This document shows, piece after piece, positions 41,231 through 53,847 of a stretch of DNA of 64,000 nucleotides. The notes beneath the pieces were generated by a model, which saw only the letters and a list, made by a program, of their open reading frames with translations, had not been told where the DNA came from and did not search any database. Position 1 is the stretch's first letter, and each line of letters opens with the position of its first letter. The DNA comes from Chrysomallon squamiferum. Taxonomy: Eukaryota > Mollusca > Gastropoda > Neomphalida > Peltospiridae. Location: positions 6,874,161-6,938,160 of the forward strand of contig CM022670.1 in the NCBI GenBank assembly GCA_012295275.1, written 5' to 3'. The translations under genes and the position numbers were made by a program.

Positions 41231-42392
41231 AGATATCAGTATTTGACACCAAATAAATATTAATTGTATGCCTTTTTTTGAAAAGATAAATTTCGTTTCT
41301 TTTTAAGTGTCATAAAAAAAAATTTATTCTTTTATTATATTTTTTTTAAACTTCGTTATTTCATTTATTTATTTAATTCATTTATTTATTTGTTTATTTA
41401 TTTATTTATTTGTTTTTATTGTTTTTATTTTATATATATACTTTTTATTTTTTTTTTCATTTTGTTTTGTGGTGGTATCAGTTACGTACACTTAACACCA
41501 TACTTTACATTACAGTATTTATTTTCAGCCCTTCTTGAACTAGCTCAGAACGGTCATTTTACATGAATCATTCATAACCTATAAGCTGTTTCACTACGGA
41601 AAAAAAAAAAAGAACGAAAAGAAAAGATAATAATTCATAATTCATAGAATGAAGGTGTTATCATAAGCTAAAAAAATAAATAAATAAAAGACAAAGAAAC
41701 AATAAATAAAGAAAGAAAAAGAAAAAAAAAAAAGAAAGAATAAAATCATATATAACGTGGTGACAAAAGAAAACAATGGTCGATTATGTCGAGAATTAAT
41801 GACCAGACCTTGTTCATTTTTCATTTCCGAAACTTAACAAATGATTAATCTTATCCGAGATTAACACCATAAACAAAACGAACAGGTTTTACCCGCCTGA
41901 TTAAAATGTGATTAGAAACGCAACCTGATAGTCATGGTGTTATCTTCATTTGATACACGGCTGTTTTCAAGAAGCGTGAAAAACGTGCAGAGATCATGAC
42001 AAGAGTTATTTTTCATTGTGAGAACGAAATTTATTAACAAAACATTCCAGCGGTTATGTCTTTCTGCTGATGTCGTTGATAACTGTCCATGAAATACAAA
42101 GATACCTGCACACACACAAACACACATTTAAACACATATGCAACACGCGTATATAAATATGTGCGTATGTGTGTGCATGTATGTATGTATGTATGTGTGT
42201 ATGTATATATAAGCTGATATATGCATGTATGTATGTATGTATATATAAGCTGATATAAAATATATATATTATGTTTGCCTTGTTCGATAGTTATGAAAAC
42301 AATAACAACATTTCTTTAATTGTTACTGTCTAATATATACAGGAAAGAAAGAAAACTGGAAACCTTTATACTACTACTTCTACTACTAATAT

Positions 42393-42448
<56 letters not shown>

Positions 42449-42775
42449 ATAAAAAATAATAATAATATAATAATAATAATAAAAACTATAATAATAAAGA
42501 TTAACTAGTCATTGATACTTAATATGTTTTAGCTGTTTCTTAACGTCAGTTTCCTTTAAGAATACGTATGTGGTGTATAATAAATGAAGAGATGATTATT
42601 AGATGCAGTCTTTTTTTTTGCCATATTAGTGCTTTTTATGAAATAGTGTCTTAGCAAAAAAACAATATTAAAAAAATGTGAAAAGCAGTAAGAAGATAAT
42701 GCTGAAAAAAAAAACAAGAAAAGAAAAAAAAAAAAACACACTAATAAAACGATCAAAATTATGGAAGGTTTTTAA

Positions 42776-42816
<41 letters not shown>

Positions 42817-42949
42817 TATAACATTGTTTTATGCTTATAATTCCAGTTTAAATGTCCTTTCAACCTTTGTTAGCTTGTCATAAAATACATTTTTCAAATA
42901 AAACTAAATGATTTAATACAAGGAAAGTAAACAACAACAAGCAGACACA

Positions 42950-43740
42950 TCAGAACATGTCTGTATATATATGTCATGTAGCTGTCTAGAAACATGACAA
43001 AAATATGTCTTGATAGATACAAAAAAATGTCTAGATACATACAAAAAAATGTCTAGATACATACAAAAAAATGTCCAGATAGATGTCAAAAACATGTTTA
43101 GATATTAATTCAAAAATATGTTTAAAACAGATCTTGACACGTCAAAACCCCCCCAAAAAAACAACCACAAAACAAAATATATATAAAATAAAAAATAAAA
43201 AATTTAAAATAAAATGTAAAAATTAATAGAGAATAATCTCTACTCGCTTTGCAGAAAAAAAAAAAAAACAACAACAAACCCCCCCCCAAAAAAATAACAA
43301 GCAAACAAAAACAGACACAAACTGATAGGTAAAAGAAACACATTCCAGATATTTGTAATAACACAAGGTCTAGATGCATGTAAAACAGACATGTCTATCT
43401 ACATACATTTAAAACAGACATGTCTGTCTACATACATTTAAAATCAAAGCTAGATACATATCCATAATCTGTCTAGATGTATTAAAAAAAAAAAAAACAA
43501 CAAAACAAAACAAACGCCCATAAATGTCTAGATGTATGTCAAAAAACATATAGAGATAAATATAAAAAAAAGACATCAGAAAACAGCAAAGTAAAACTAA
43601 ATATATTTAGATACATGTTAAAAAGAACAACACGATCAAGATACATGTTAAACAACATGTTTAGATATGTTATTAAAAACATGTCGAGATACACGTTACA
43701 TGTAAAAAACAAACAACATGTTTGGGAATATTAAAAAAAA
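42950..43740. repeat. Degenerate tandem region with TCTAGATACAT units
   Basis: Repeated, imperfect copies of AAAAAATGTCTAGATACATAC and variants (ACATGTCTAGAT, ACATGTTTAGAT) over about 800 bp. The units near 43010-43080 are best preserved. There is no coding potential. Confidence 0.75.
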
Positions 43741-43816
43741 AAAAAAATAGAAGTGAAAAAACCTGAAAAAACTCTTGATTAAACGAATGACATAAAGCAC
43801 TTCATGATACGTCAAG

Positions 43817-44140
43817 TATGTGTGTATATCTGTGTGTGTCCACGTACGTGTGTATATATATATGTGTGTGTATGTGTATATATCTGATCTGTGTATGTGT
43901 GTGGCTGTTTATGTGTGTATATATCTGTGTATATGGGTGTATGTGGCTGTGTATGTGTGTGTATGTGTGCATGTGTGTGTTTGTGTATGTGTGTGACTGT
44001 GTATGTGTGTATATGTATCTGCTTATGTGTATGTGTGTGTGACTGTGTATGTGTGTGTGTATGGGTGTGTGTCTGTGTATGTGGTTGCCTGTGTATGTGT
44101 ATGTGTCTGTGTATGTGTGTATATATCTGTGTTTGTAAAG
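43817..44140. repeat. (TGTGTA)-type minisatellite
   Basis: Alternating TGTGTATGTGTG and TATATCTGTGTATG units. The long frames on both strands are translations of this repeat and are not genes. Confidence 0.9.
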
Positions 44141-45201
44141 AAATAAATAAAAAGCAAAAACAGACTAACGTCTGGGTCAAAATAACCTGCCAGTGTTGTC
44201 AACTGAATATTAATTTAATAAAAAACCTGATTTATAATTTACAGACCAACTTAATTATACCAAAATATTTATGTTATTATTTTTCGTTTTTATTGTTTTG
44301 ATTTATGCGTGATACGTACCTAGGTAAAGTTATAAACCTGATTTGTTTTCTTTAGTAGTACTACATAAAAAATAGCATTTAGAATCATATAAAAATTGCA
44401 TTTCTATTATTTTGCATATATAAAACTATTATTTACAAACACATACTTTCATACATATATATACACATGCATGCCTATATACATATATAATACATACATA
44501 CCTTCATACGTAGCTAGATTCATATATAATTAAAAACATATAACATGTATACAAATAAATAACATATATATAAACATTCATATATACACATACATATATA
44601 AATACATACATACATACATACATACAAATGTACTCACACATACTTACATACTTACACACATACTTACATACATACATACACACATGTTCCAGGGCGTTCC
44701 CGAATATTATTAACTTGCAGAGACTGTTCAGATGTTACATAAGACAACAAAATATTACTATTAAATAAACATTATTAATCATGCACACACACACACACAC
44801 GCACACACACACAGCCACACATAAAAGCAGTATATACAGGTATATATAAAACTAGCTCTTTTCTCATTAATCTTCATACGTAGATCATTTCAGACGATAC
44901 TGACACCGACAGAAAATGTTTGTCTTTGTTTCTTCCTTCAAGAAATCGGAGACAGGAGTTCCCACCTAGAAAAAGACGATGCCATATTTCAAGGCAAGCT
45001 CAGACACATTCTGCTTTCAAACTGACAAGTCGATAACCTTGTTTAAATTCTGATCCAAAGTCTGAGGAAAAGAAAAAAAACAACAACACGACAACACTAC
45101 AACAAACAAAAACAATAATAAAACAACAACAACAAACAAACAAACAGAGAAGAAAAAACATAAATAAATAAATAAAATTAAAAATTAAAAACAAGAGAAA
45201 G

Positions 45202-45232
<31 letters not shown>

Positions 45233-45444
45233 ATAATGAAATAAAATAAAACAAACAACAAACAAACAAAAACAGCTATCGGTAATAACATTACAATAAG
45301 GCAAAACGACTTTTAACCACAGGGTACATTAACTGCTCCGTAACTGAATGAATGTCAAATATATTCGATATTCTAATTGTGGTGTTGTTTGCTGTTTCTT
45401 TTTTCTTTTGTATTTGTTTATTTGTTTATATAGCTATACATAAA

Positions 45445-45481
<37 letters not shown>

Positions 45482-46201
45482 CTATAACAAACAAGAAGAC
45501 GTTGAAAACTGGATGTTTTAATGTAGAATTAAAACAGTCATTACATTGTTGTCGGTGTTGGTGGCATTACCGTTGTTACTTTATCTAGAACTGATGCTGG
45601 AATGTCCACTAATTAAACTACTCTATCAGTAGCCAGTACGTCACATTTCTAACTCCGGACGTTATCCGTATCAACTTAAATACAAAATACCTAATAAATA
45701 AAAGTGATTTAAACAAAGCTGAAGGGAAATAACTCTTGTTACTATGCAATACTGTTAAAATTATCGATATTAATGCCTAGAAGCTTAGCAGTTAGATTTT
45801 TCGCATGTTTAAAAGTACACTATAGCACGTAGATTATTTGTTTAAATATCAGTTTTAAACTTCTAGCTAATAGGACTTATTTTTATATTTTTTTTTTTTT
45901 TTTTAGGAGGTTTTTTTATATGTTGTTTTATACAGAAAAATTTTTCTTATATATTCACGTTGCCGATATTAGCGATCAGTAAAATTACAGTAAACTGTCA
46001 CATGATACCGGTATGGACGACACAAACTAGCAGATTTTAGCGATCAGTAAAAATTGTCGTTTTATATTTTTTCTAAATAAAATAAAATAAATAGATAATA
46101 TAAACGAACAGACAAAACAAACAAATAAATAAATATTTTTAAAAAAATGACAGAAACAAAATGGTTTATTTGATGAATAATTTATTACACAAAGAGTTAT
46201 T

Positions 46202-48834
46202 TTACTTTGTTATTGGAGCCGCAGTCGCTTTTAGAGCGTTCACTTTGTCTTGCACTGATGGCGGAATGTTCACTTTAGCAAGTTTGTGAACTACTCCGTT
46301 TGTCGCAGATATATCTTTTGTCAGAATCTGAGAGCTACCCGCGTCGTAACCAACTGTGAAAACATCACAACATCAGTATTAATTAATTATATATTAAAAA
46401 TATAGCATTAACAATGTCTGACCGTCAAAATAACACAACATCAGTATTAATAACGTATTTAAATTATAGCATTAACAATGTCTGACCATCAAAATAACAC
46501 AACATCAGTATTAATTAATTATATATTTAAAATATAGCATTAACAATGTCTGAGCGTCAAAATAACACTACATCAGTATTCATAACGTATTTAAATTATA
46601 ACATTAACAATGTCTGGCCGTCAAAATAACACAACATCAATATTAATAACGTATTTAAATTATAACATTAACAATGTCTGACCGTCAAAATAACACATCG
46701 GTATTAATAACGTATTTAAATTATAACATTAACAATGTCTGACCGTCAAAATAACACAACATTAGTATTATTAATAACATATTTTAAAGAGAGCATTATT
46801 AATATAATCGATTTTCAGAATAAGGAAATATCAAATGTAATAGCGTATTTAAAATAGATCAATGCTAACACCATAAGAATAAATTAATAAAGTACTATTA
46901 ATGGTGTCACTTCTTTTTCAAAATAACAAAATTTCATACCTAATTAACCTATAACCACTACTGTTATAGAAACTAAAATTACTGATGCAATCTTCAAGAT
47001 AATATGTGGCGGAAGAATAAATGTCAAATTTAACGTAATTCATAATTAGGGCTTTTTATTTGGCGTTTTTGCTCATGAAATAAGAATAATAATCAAACAC
47101 AGATACATGATCAAAAAGAGTAAGATGACGACACAAAAGAGTTTAAAATTTTTCTGCAGCTACAAAGTCCTACAAATATAGAAATGTTAATCAAAAACCC
47201 ATTACTTATCGAGACATTATAAGATGAAGTAAACACAGCTGAGAGTTGGTCTGTGTCACGGACTCTGATACTCACAGAAGAGAAATTTGTGGAGTCTCAG
47301 TCTGTCAGCTTCGTCAAACGTCTCCAGTCTCTGCTCGTGGAAGTCATCGCTCCACAGACTTCCTGGTACCACGTGATATTTAATAATAGCTGTAGAGATA
47401 AAATTGTTAGTGTAAATTCATTGTATAGATTTATAATATATAAATTTTAAAAAATAATAATAATAAAATAAAATAAAATAAAAACAATAAATAAAAATTA
47501 TAAAAATAAAAAGAAAGAAGCACGTGGACATCACATGACAAAGTCTCATGTATAACTGAAACGTGACATGCAGATAAACCGTGATATTTCACGTGAAAAG
47601 TAAAACAAAATTTACAGCATAATGAGACGTGTTTTTATTTAATTTATTATTATTATTGTTATTATTATTACTATTATTATTATTATGATATATAAATTTT
47701 AAATAACACTAAGAAAGATTGTTTGTACCTAATACTAAAACAGGCAGGCTGTCTGTATTTATTACTAAGAAGAGAAGGTTTCTACTTACTGGTAAGGAGG
47801 GCAGGCTGTCTGTATTTATTACTAAGAAGAGAAGGTCTTCTTACTGGGGCAGGGGGCTGTCTGTATTTATTACTAAGAAGAGATAATTGTTTGTACTTAA
47901 TACTGGTACAGGAAGGCTGTCTGTATTTATTACTAAGAAGAGAAGGTTGTCTTCTTACTGGTAAGGAGGGCAGGCTGTCTGTATTTATTACTAAGAAGAG
48001 AAGGTTGTCTTCTTACTGGTAAGGAGGGCAGGCTGTCTGTATTTATTACTAAGAAGAGAAGGTTGTCTTCTTACTGGTAAGGAGGGCAGGCTGTCTGTAT
48101 TTATTACTAAGAAGAGAAGGTTGTCTTCTTACTGGTAAGGAGGGCAGGCTGTCTGTATTTATTACTAAGAAGAGAAGGTTGACTACTTACTGGTAAGGAG
48201 GGCAGGCTGTCTGTATTTATTACTAAGAAGAGAAGGTTGTCTTCTTACTGGTAAGGAGGGCAGGCTGTCTGTATTTATTACTAAGAAGAGAAGGTTGTCT
48301 TCTTACTGGTAAGGAGGGCAGGCTGTCTGTATTTATTACTAAGAAGAGAAGGTTGTCTTCTTACTGGTAAGGAGGGCAGGCTGTCTGTATTGGAGGAGGG
48401 CAGGCTGTCTGTATTTATTATTTAACTAAGAAGAGAAGGTTGTCTTCTTACTGGTAAGGAGGGCAGGCTGTCTGTATTTATTACTAAGAAGAGAAGGTTG
48501 TCTTCTTACTGGTAAGGAGGGCAGGCTGTCTGTATTTATTACTAAGAAGAGAAGGTTGTCTTCTTACTGGTAAGGAGGGCAGGCTGTCTGTATTTATTAC
48601 TAAGAAATGAAGGTTGTCTTCTTACTGGTAAGGAGGGCAGGCTGTCTGTATTTGTTACTAAGAAATGAAGGTTTCTACTTACTGGTAAGGAGGGAAGGCT
48701 GCTGAACCAAGCCTTGAACGACAGAATCTCCGAGAGCTTTGAATGCATCGTTTGTTGGTGCAAACATTGTGATTGGATCTTGTTCTGTAACAAAAAATAA
48801 CAGCAACATCAACAGCACTAATAATAATAGCAAA

Positions 48835-48887
<53 letters not shown>

Positions 48888-50819
48888 TGATGATGATGAT
48901 GATGACTATGATAATGACTACAATAACAACAACAATACTACTAATAATATATATTGATAATGATGGTATTAATGATAATGACGTCGATAACAATGAAAAT
49001 AATGTTTGCTATAAAGAAATCGATGATGAAGATGACAAATAAAAGGTCGAAGACTGGTTACCTTGTAAGAATGTTGTCAGACCGGCGCTTTCCACCATCT
49101 GTTTCAGCGTGCTGAATTGGGGGTCGTTGGCGAGGACGTCGATGACGCTGCCGACTGGAGGAATCATGACGTCATTTAACTCGTGCACGATGCCGTTATC
49201 TGCCTTGAGTCCTGCGTGGAAGATTTTCACCCCTTCTACAGCAATGTGCTACAATAAATAAATTTAAAATATACAAAATATCAACACACAGTCACAACAG
49301 GTTTCAGCTTTTTTTTTATAACAGTAATGATGGACAATTTTTTTTTTCGTCTCTTAAGCAGAAAATAGGAAACCATTGTTTCTTACAGGCCTCTGACTGT
49401 AGAAAGAAACAGTCCATTTAAAGTAACAAACTGAACTGTTCTAGCGATCAAATAAAATCAATACCCGAGCTTCGTTCCTCCCTGTTTTGTTGTGGTTTCG
49501 ATAATAAACACTGCTGTCATTATATCATGTCGAAATATTTTAACTTAATGAAGTGAAGAATTATCTACATCTATATTTATAATGTAAAACACGTAGAATG
49601 TATACAAATCTGTAATAACCAATGAATACTGTCTGGACATGTTATCTCTCTACCAGTCTGTGCCTATCACCTACAACCTATCAACGACTTAATTACCCAC
49701 TGTTCAGTTCTTATTTCATCCATTCAACCATCTAGATATCAATTTTTTCATCCACTCATCCGTCTATCCATTCATCTGTCCATCTGTCTGTTTGTTTACA
49801 GTGTCTCTAACTTACATTGTTGAACAAATAGTGGTTGATTCTGATGTCGTGTCCTTCCATGGACTTTATCTTCTTCTCGTTAACTTTCAGATCGCTGGTC
49901 TGGATGATGCTGCCGTTCACGATGTGGTACTTGACGACGGCCGCCAGCACTGCCGTATCGTTTTTCAGTCTTTGCGCTGTGTCGGAGTCCATACGTCTGA
50001 AGGCGTGGTTCGTTGGAGCGAAAACAGTGAACGGTCCTTCGAAAAGTTAGAAATGTTGATTTGTTTAACAGCGCAGCCTGAGATTATTCATTATTTGTAT
50101 GCCTGGATTTTATTGATAGTCAAATTCAGACATTGATATTTCAGAAAAAAAAGATAGCTGCATTCATCCTTTATTAGCAAGGAGTCTTTTGAACAACCTT
50201 ACAAGAAAATAATATGACTGTTTGTGGTTGTAGTTGTTGCATGCTGATGAAGATGTGAAATTAATCAAGAAACTACATTTAGACATCTACGCCTGACAGT
50301 TTTCCATAATTTTATCAGATAATAATAATAATAAGAAGAAGAAGAAGAAGGAGAAGAAGAAGAAGAAGAAAAAGAAGAACAAGAACAAGAACAACAACAA
50401 CAACATCTACAAGAATAAGACAAGGACAGGACGACAACAAGAACATGAAAAACAAAAGCAAAAAAAAAAAAAAAAAACAAAAAAACAACTGAAATACAAT
50501 ACAAAGAAGTTCGAAAAAAGATGAAACACAAGGAGAAGAAGAAGAAAATAAATCTTTCACCATTCCATCATCTGAACTTGATAGATCGATAACATTGAAA
50601 ATAAATAACTATATATGTTTACGCTAACACTGAGAATATTCATAAAACTAAAACAAAATAATATAAAAAAATACCTGTTCCTCTCAACACATCGGATAAG
50701 CCGGCGTTGTTAATGTCGTTAATAAAGGTCGTCATTCTGTGGTACTGTAACACGTCGATCACTGTCCCGTGCTGTCCCAGGACACACCCCACCCCCAGCA
50801 GTAGCAAGAAAACCTTCAT
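46202..50819 (-). CDS. Secreted two-domain fasciclin (FAS1) protein, 6 exons
   Basis: Exons in transcript order: 50675-50819, 49816-50036, 49062-49248, 48683-48784, 47276-47389, 46202-46353. Phases agree, giving 921 nt and 306 residues ending in TAA. A signal peptide is clear (MKVFLLLLGVGCVLG, then QHG). FAS1 domain 1 runs about 20-148: TVIDVLQYHRMTTF, FTVFAPTNHAF, the YH motif KYHIVNGS, and DNGIVHELNDVMIPP at its end. Domain 2 runs about 150-295: GSVIDVLANDPQFSTL, ITMFAPTNDAF, KYHVVPGS, and TNGVVHKLAKVNIPP. The order and motifs match periostin/TGFBI-type and other secreted FAS1 proteins, which act in extracellular matrix or shell and cuticle adhesion. The tissue role is inferred. NDT and NGS are possible N-glycosylation sites. 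A strong acceptor (CTTTCTGTTCCAG) lies just before CAACCATG, so a 5' UTR exon is expected upstream. The exon 4 donor is copied about 16 times in a minisatellite. Its paralogue lies head to head at 52641-56956. Confidence 0.93.
46357..46800 (-). repeat. ~64-bp minisatellite abutting the exon 6 splice acceptor
   Basis: About seven units with 61-68 bp spacing, marked by AACAATGTCTGACCGTCAAA, in intron 5 of the minus-strand FAS1 gene. The array ends about a dozen bases from the exon 6 acceptor (TTTTCACAG on the minus strand). The unit segment TTTTGACGG at the equivalent place resembles that acceptor. Confidence 0.88.
47708..48700 (-). repeat. 58-bp minisatellite carrying the exon 4 splice donor (about 16 copies)
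   Basis: The plus-strand unit includes GGTAAGGAGGGCAGGCTGTC, TGTATTTATTACTAAGAAGA and GAAGGTTGTCTTCTTACT. Read in the gene's direction, each unit contains CCCTCCTTACCA|GTAAG, which is the last 12 bases of exon 4 plus its donor. Over about 20 exon-end bases the true exon differs at only one or two positions. Each unit also carries TTCTCTTCTTAG, an acceptor-like pyrimidine tract with AG. Some units near the left end are shortened or altered. Confidence 0.93.
48838..48905. repeat. (AAT)n(GAT)n microsatellite in FAS1-minus intron 3
   Basis: Pure AAT units followed by GAT units, in the intron between exons 3 and 4. Confidence 0.9.
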
Positions 50820-51013
50820 GGTTGCTGGAACAGAAAGACAAACTGTCTGTTGAGTTAGAAAACAGAAATCAACAGTTTACCGAGGTAAGACGTGAGAACA
50901 CGTCCATCTGTTAAACACACGTCTCCTGGTATCTCTGAGTTCTTTTGACTTTAGACATTTTTTTAATTTTATGTCAAGGTGTATGTGTCATTTAGTCCGT
51001 CGACAATCAGTCA

Positions 51014-51116
<103 letters not shown>

Positions 51117-51530
51117 TGTATCTGGGTGTATGTATGTATGTGTGCGTGTATCTATGTATCTAAGTACATACGTACATTTGTATGTATGTATGTATGTATG
51201 CATGCACATATGTATTATAAGTGTGTAAGTATGTATGTATTATGTATGTATTTATGTATGTACGTGTGTATGTTCGTTTGTATGTATTTATGTATGTATT
51301 TGTGTATGTTCGTTTGTATGTATTTATGTATGTCTTTGTGTTTGTTCGTTTGTATGTATGTATGTATGTCTTTGTGTATGTTCGTTTGTATGTATTTATG
51401 TATGTATTTGTGTATGTTCGTTTGTATGTATTTGTGTGAGTATTTATGTTTTGATGAAAGGATGGACGGATGATGGTTATGCATATTATTGTTAGTATTA
51501 TTGTTATTATTATTGTTATTATTATTGTTA

Positions 51531-51600
<70 letters not shown>

Positions 51601-51897
51601 TTTCATACCTGTTTTAATTTCACTACCGAATGTGACCTTATTCTACACTTTGTGTTTTATCGTTTGTTAGGTTGTTTTACTCTTTCTTTATCCTAATCTT
51701 CAGAAGACAAACATCTGCCGAGTTTACCCGGAGTCTCACGATAGCATGGTTATTTTCACGTATTTACTCTCAGTAGAAACGTACATTCACATAGTGTTAT
51801 AATGTTTGGTATATATTTTGTGTCTGTATCCATAAATATCTCCACAGCTGTTGGAACAAAAAAGCAACTCAGAAATCAGTCTGTTGAATTAGGGGAC

Positions 51898-51977
51898 AGA
51901 AGACTTAACAGTTTGTTTTATAAATAAATATATATATAGTTATTTATTTATTTATAAAACAAACTGTTAAGTCTTCT
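51898..51977. repeat. Perfect inverted repeat: 32-bp arms, 16-bp loop
   Basis: Left arm 51898-51929 (AGAAGACTTAACAGTTTGTT and on) is the exact reverse complement of right arm 51946-51977. The outer half has non-repetitive sequence, so the match is not a by-product of simple AT repeats. It is followed by (TA)n. Confidence 0.93.
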
Positions 51978-52383
51978 TATATATATATATATATATATAT
52001 GTTAAATTATATGATGTGATTCTGTGGTGACTGAAACATAAAAGTAGAGATATAAAGTAGTATATTATAAAATAAAAACTTAGTAATATTTTTATCTATG
52101 TTTAGATTTTGACTGGAATACATTGTTTAAATGGTTCTGTTGTTTGTATATCAGTCAGATATATTTATTTACCATCACCATTTTTACACACTAAGGCAGT
52201 GTTATGTTATAATATTTGAATATTAGAGAATATTACTGTATAACCAAAACAAGACAATATCAGATTGGCATTTTTTAAGGTTAATTAGAGAATAGTTTGA
52301 AAGAAACTACTGTTATATAAATACTGTTAGGAAATCTTCTTTCCAAAGAATAAATGTAGACAACTTGCCCTGATCTTTACAAA

Positions 52384-52483
<100 letters not shown>

Positions 52484-52492
52484 ATATATATA

Positions 52493-52500
52493 TATAAATA
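52493..52500 (+). promoter_or_regulatory. Candidate TATA box of FAS1-plus gene
   Basis: TATAAATA at the end of a (TA)n run, about 140 bp upstream of the start codon. The following 120 bp, of more normal base composition, would be the 5' UTR. Confidence 0.45.
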
Positions 52501-52640
52501 AGCCGATGCCAGGAAACGATCTCATATTCCTACCATTATTAAGGTCATTAACAAGTGTTACTTTACTAACCACGTGACGTCTTATCAGCCAGGACTTGGA
52601 CAGCGAGACCTCAGTCTGCTTCTGCTCTACAACAGTCGCC

Positions 52641-52979
52641 ATGTTCTCTGTCGTTCTTGTTACAATATGTTTGGGTACGCTGGTTCAAGCCATGCCCAAC
52701 CTGGTAGAACTGGCTACAAGTCTCAACGCCACCCGCTTTGTCACTCTCGTGCAGCAGGCCGGACTTACTGACCACCTGAAAACTGCAGGTACAGCTCTGA
52801 TAGATATACAGTTTTATAGCGATTTTTAAATTTTTAAAAAAAAATTGTTTTTTTAAATGTTTAATGTTTAAGTATCTTGTTCTTGTTCTTCTTCGTCTTC
52901 TTCTTTGTTGTGTTTTTCGTCTTCGTCTTCGTCTATTTCGTCATTTTCTTTTTCTTCTTTTCTTCTTCTTCTTCTTCTT

Positions 52980-53010
<31 letters not shown>

Positions 53011-53800
53011 TTATTATTATTATTATTATTATTATTTTATTTTGTATCTAAAATAATGCTTATATATTTATTTGTTTCTTTATTATCTATTTATCTATCT
53101 ATATATGTGAGTGTGTATGTATGTGTGTATATATATGTCCATCTCACTATCTTTCTCTCTTTCTGTCTATCTTTCTTTCTGCCTATCTATCTATCTATCT
53201 ATATGTAAATAGATATAGATATATCATTCTTTCTTTCTGTCTCTGTGCATGATTATTTGAATGTCAATCAGTCTTTTTATTTCATTATTAAAAATGTCAG
53301 TCTTCAAGTCCTACTACATCAAAACGAAAGTATAAACAAATTAAACTAACATTTCCAGGACCCTACACACTCATTATTCCCACTGACGCGGCCTTCGCTG
53401 CGGTCCCCCAGGCTGACATGGACAAGATAGTGAGCAACTCGGCATCGCTCAAAGACCTCATTCAGTACCACACTCTGATCGGCGAAGTGTTCGGCTGGGA
53501 TCTCACCTACGGCGGAAGAATAACTCCGACAGCCAATGGTCACTCGGTGAGAGTGTCTGAGAACCAGAACGTACGCATTTCCTTGTATCCAAACTGTACA
53601 GGATGCGTTTTGTTCTGTCTTTGTGTACAAAGTCATGTTTTATATTTTAGGGATACTTTTGTTTTGATTGTTTGTTTTATTTTATTTTATTTTATTTGTT
53701 TTTTCGTTCGTTCGTTCGTTCGTTCGTTCGTTCGTTTGTTTCAATTCATTTCATTTTATTTTATTTCATTTCATTTTATTTTATTTTATTTTATTTTATT

Positions 53801-53847
<47 letters not shown>

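Larger units (their letters stand above)
36050..46201. other. Intergenic simple-repeat desert: no supported gene
   Basis: About 10 kb with no convincing coding sequence. It holds the likely promoter of the 334-aa ORF at its left edge, inverted copies of two SINE-like repeats (about 37908-38124 and 41023-41230), a TCTAGATACAT-rich degenerate tandem region (about 42950-43740), (TGTGTA)-type repeats (43817-44140), (CATA)n (44440-44690) and many trinucleotide arrays: (AGT)n at 38396-38449, (AAT/AGT)n at 39871-40070 and (ACT)n at 42371-42450. Poly(T)/poly(A) tracts occur at 37321-37380, 39008-39075, 45198-45230 and 45448-45480. Confidence 0.6.

Noticed and set aside
43812-44301. Cys/Val and Thr/His-rich frames of over 100 codons on both strands
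   Set aside because: They translate a TGTGTA repeat. The same holds for the frames at 50971-51606.
47720-48700. CRISPR-like regular array
   Set aside because: The units are contiguous tandem repeats with no unique spacers, in an animal intron.
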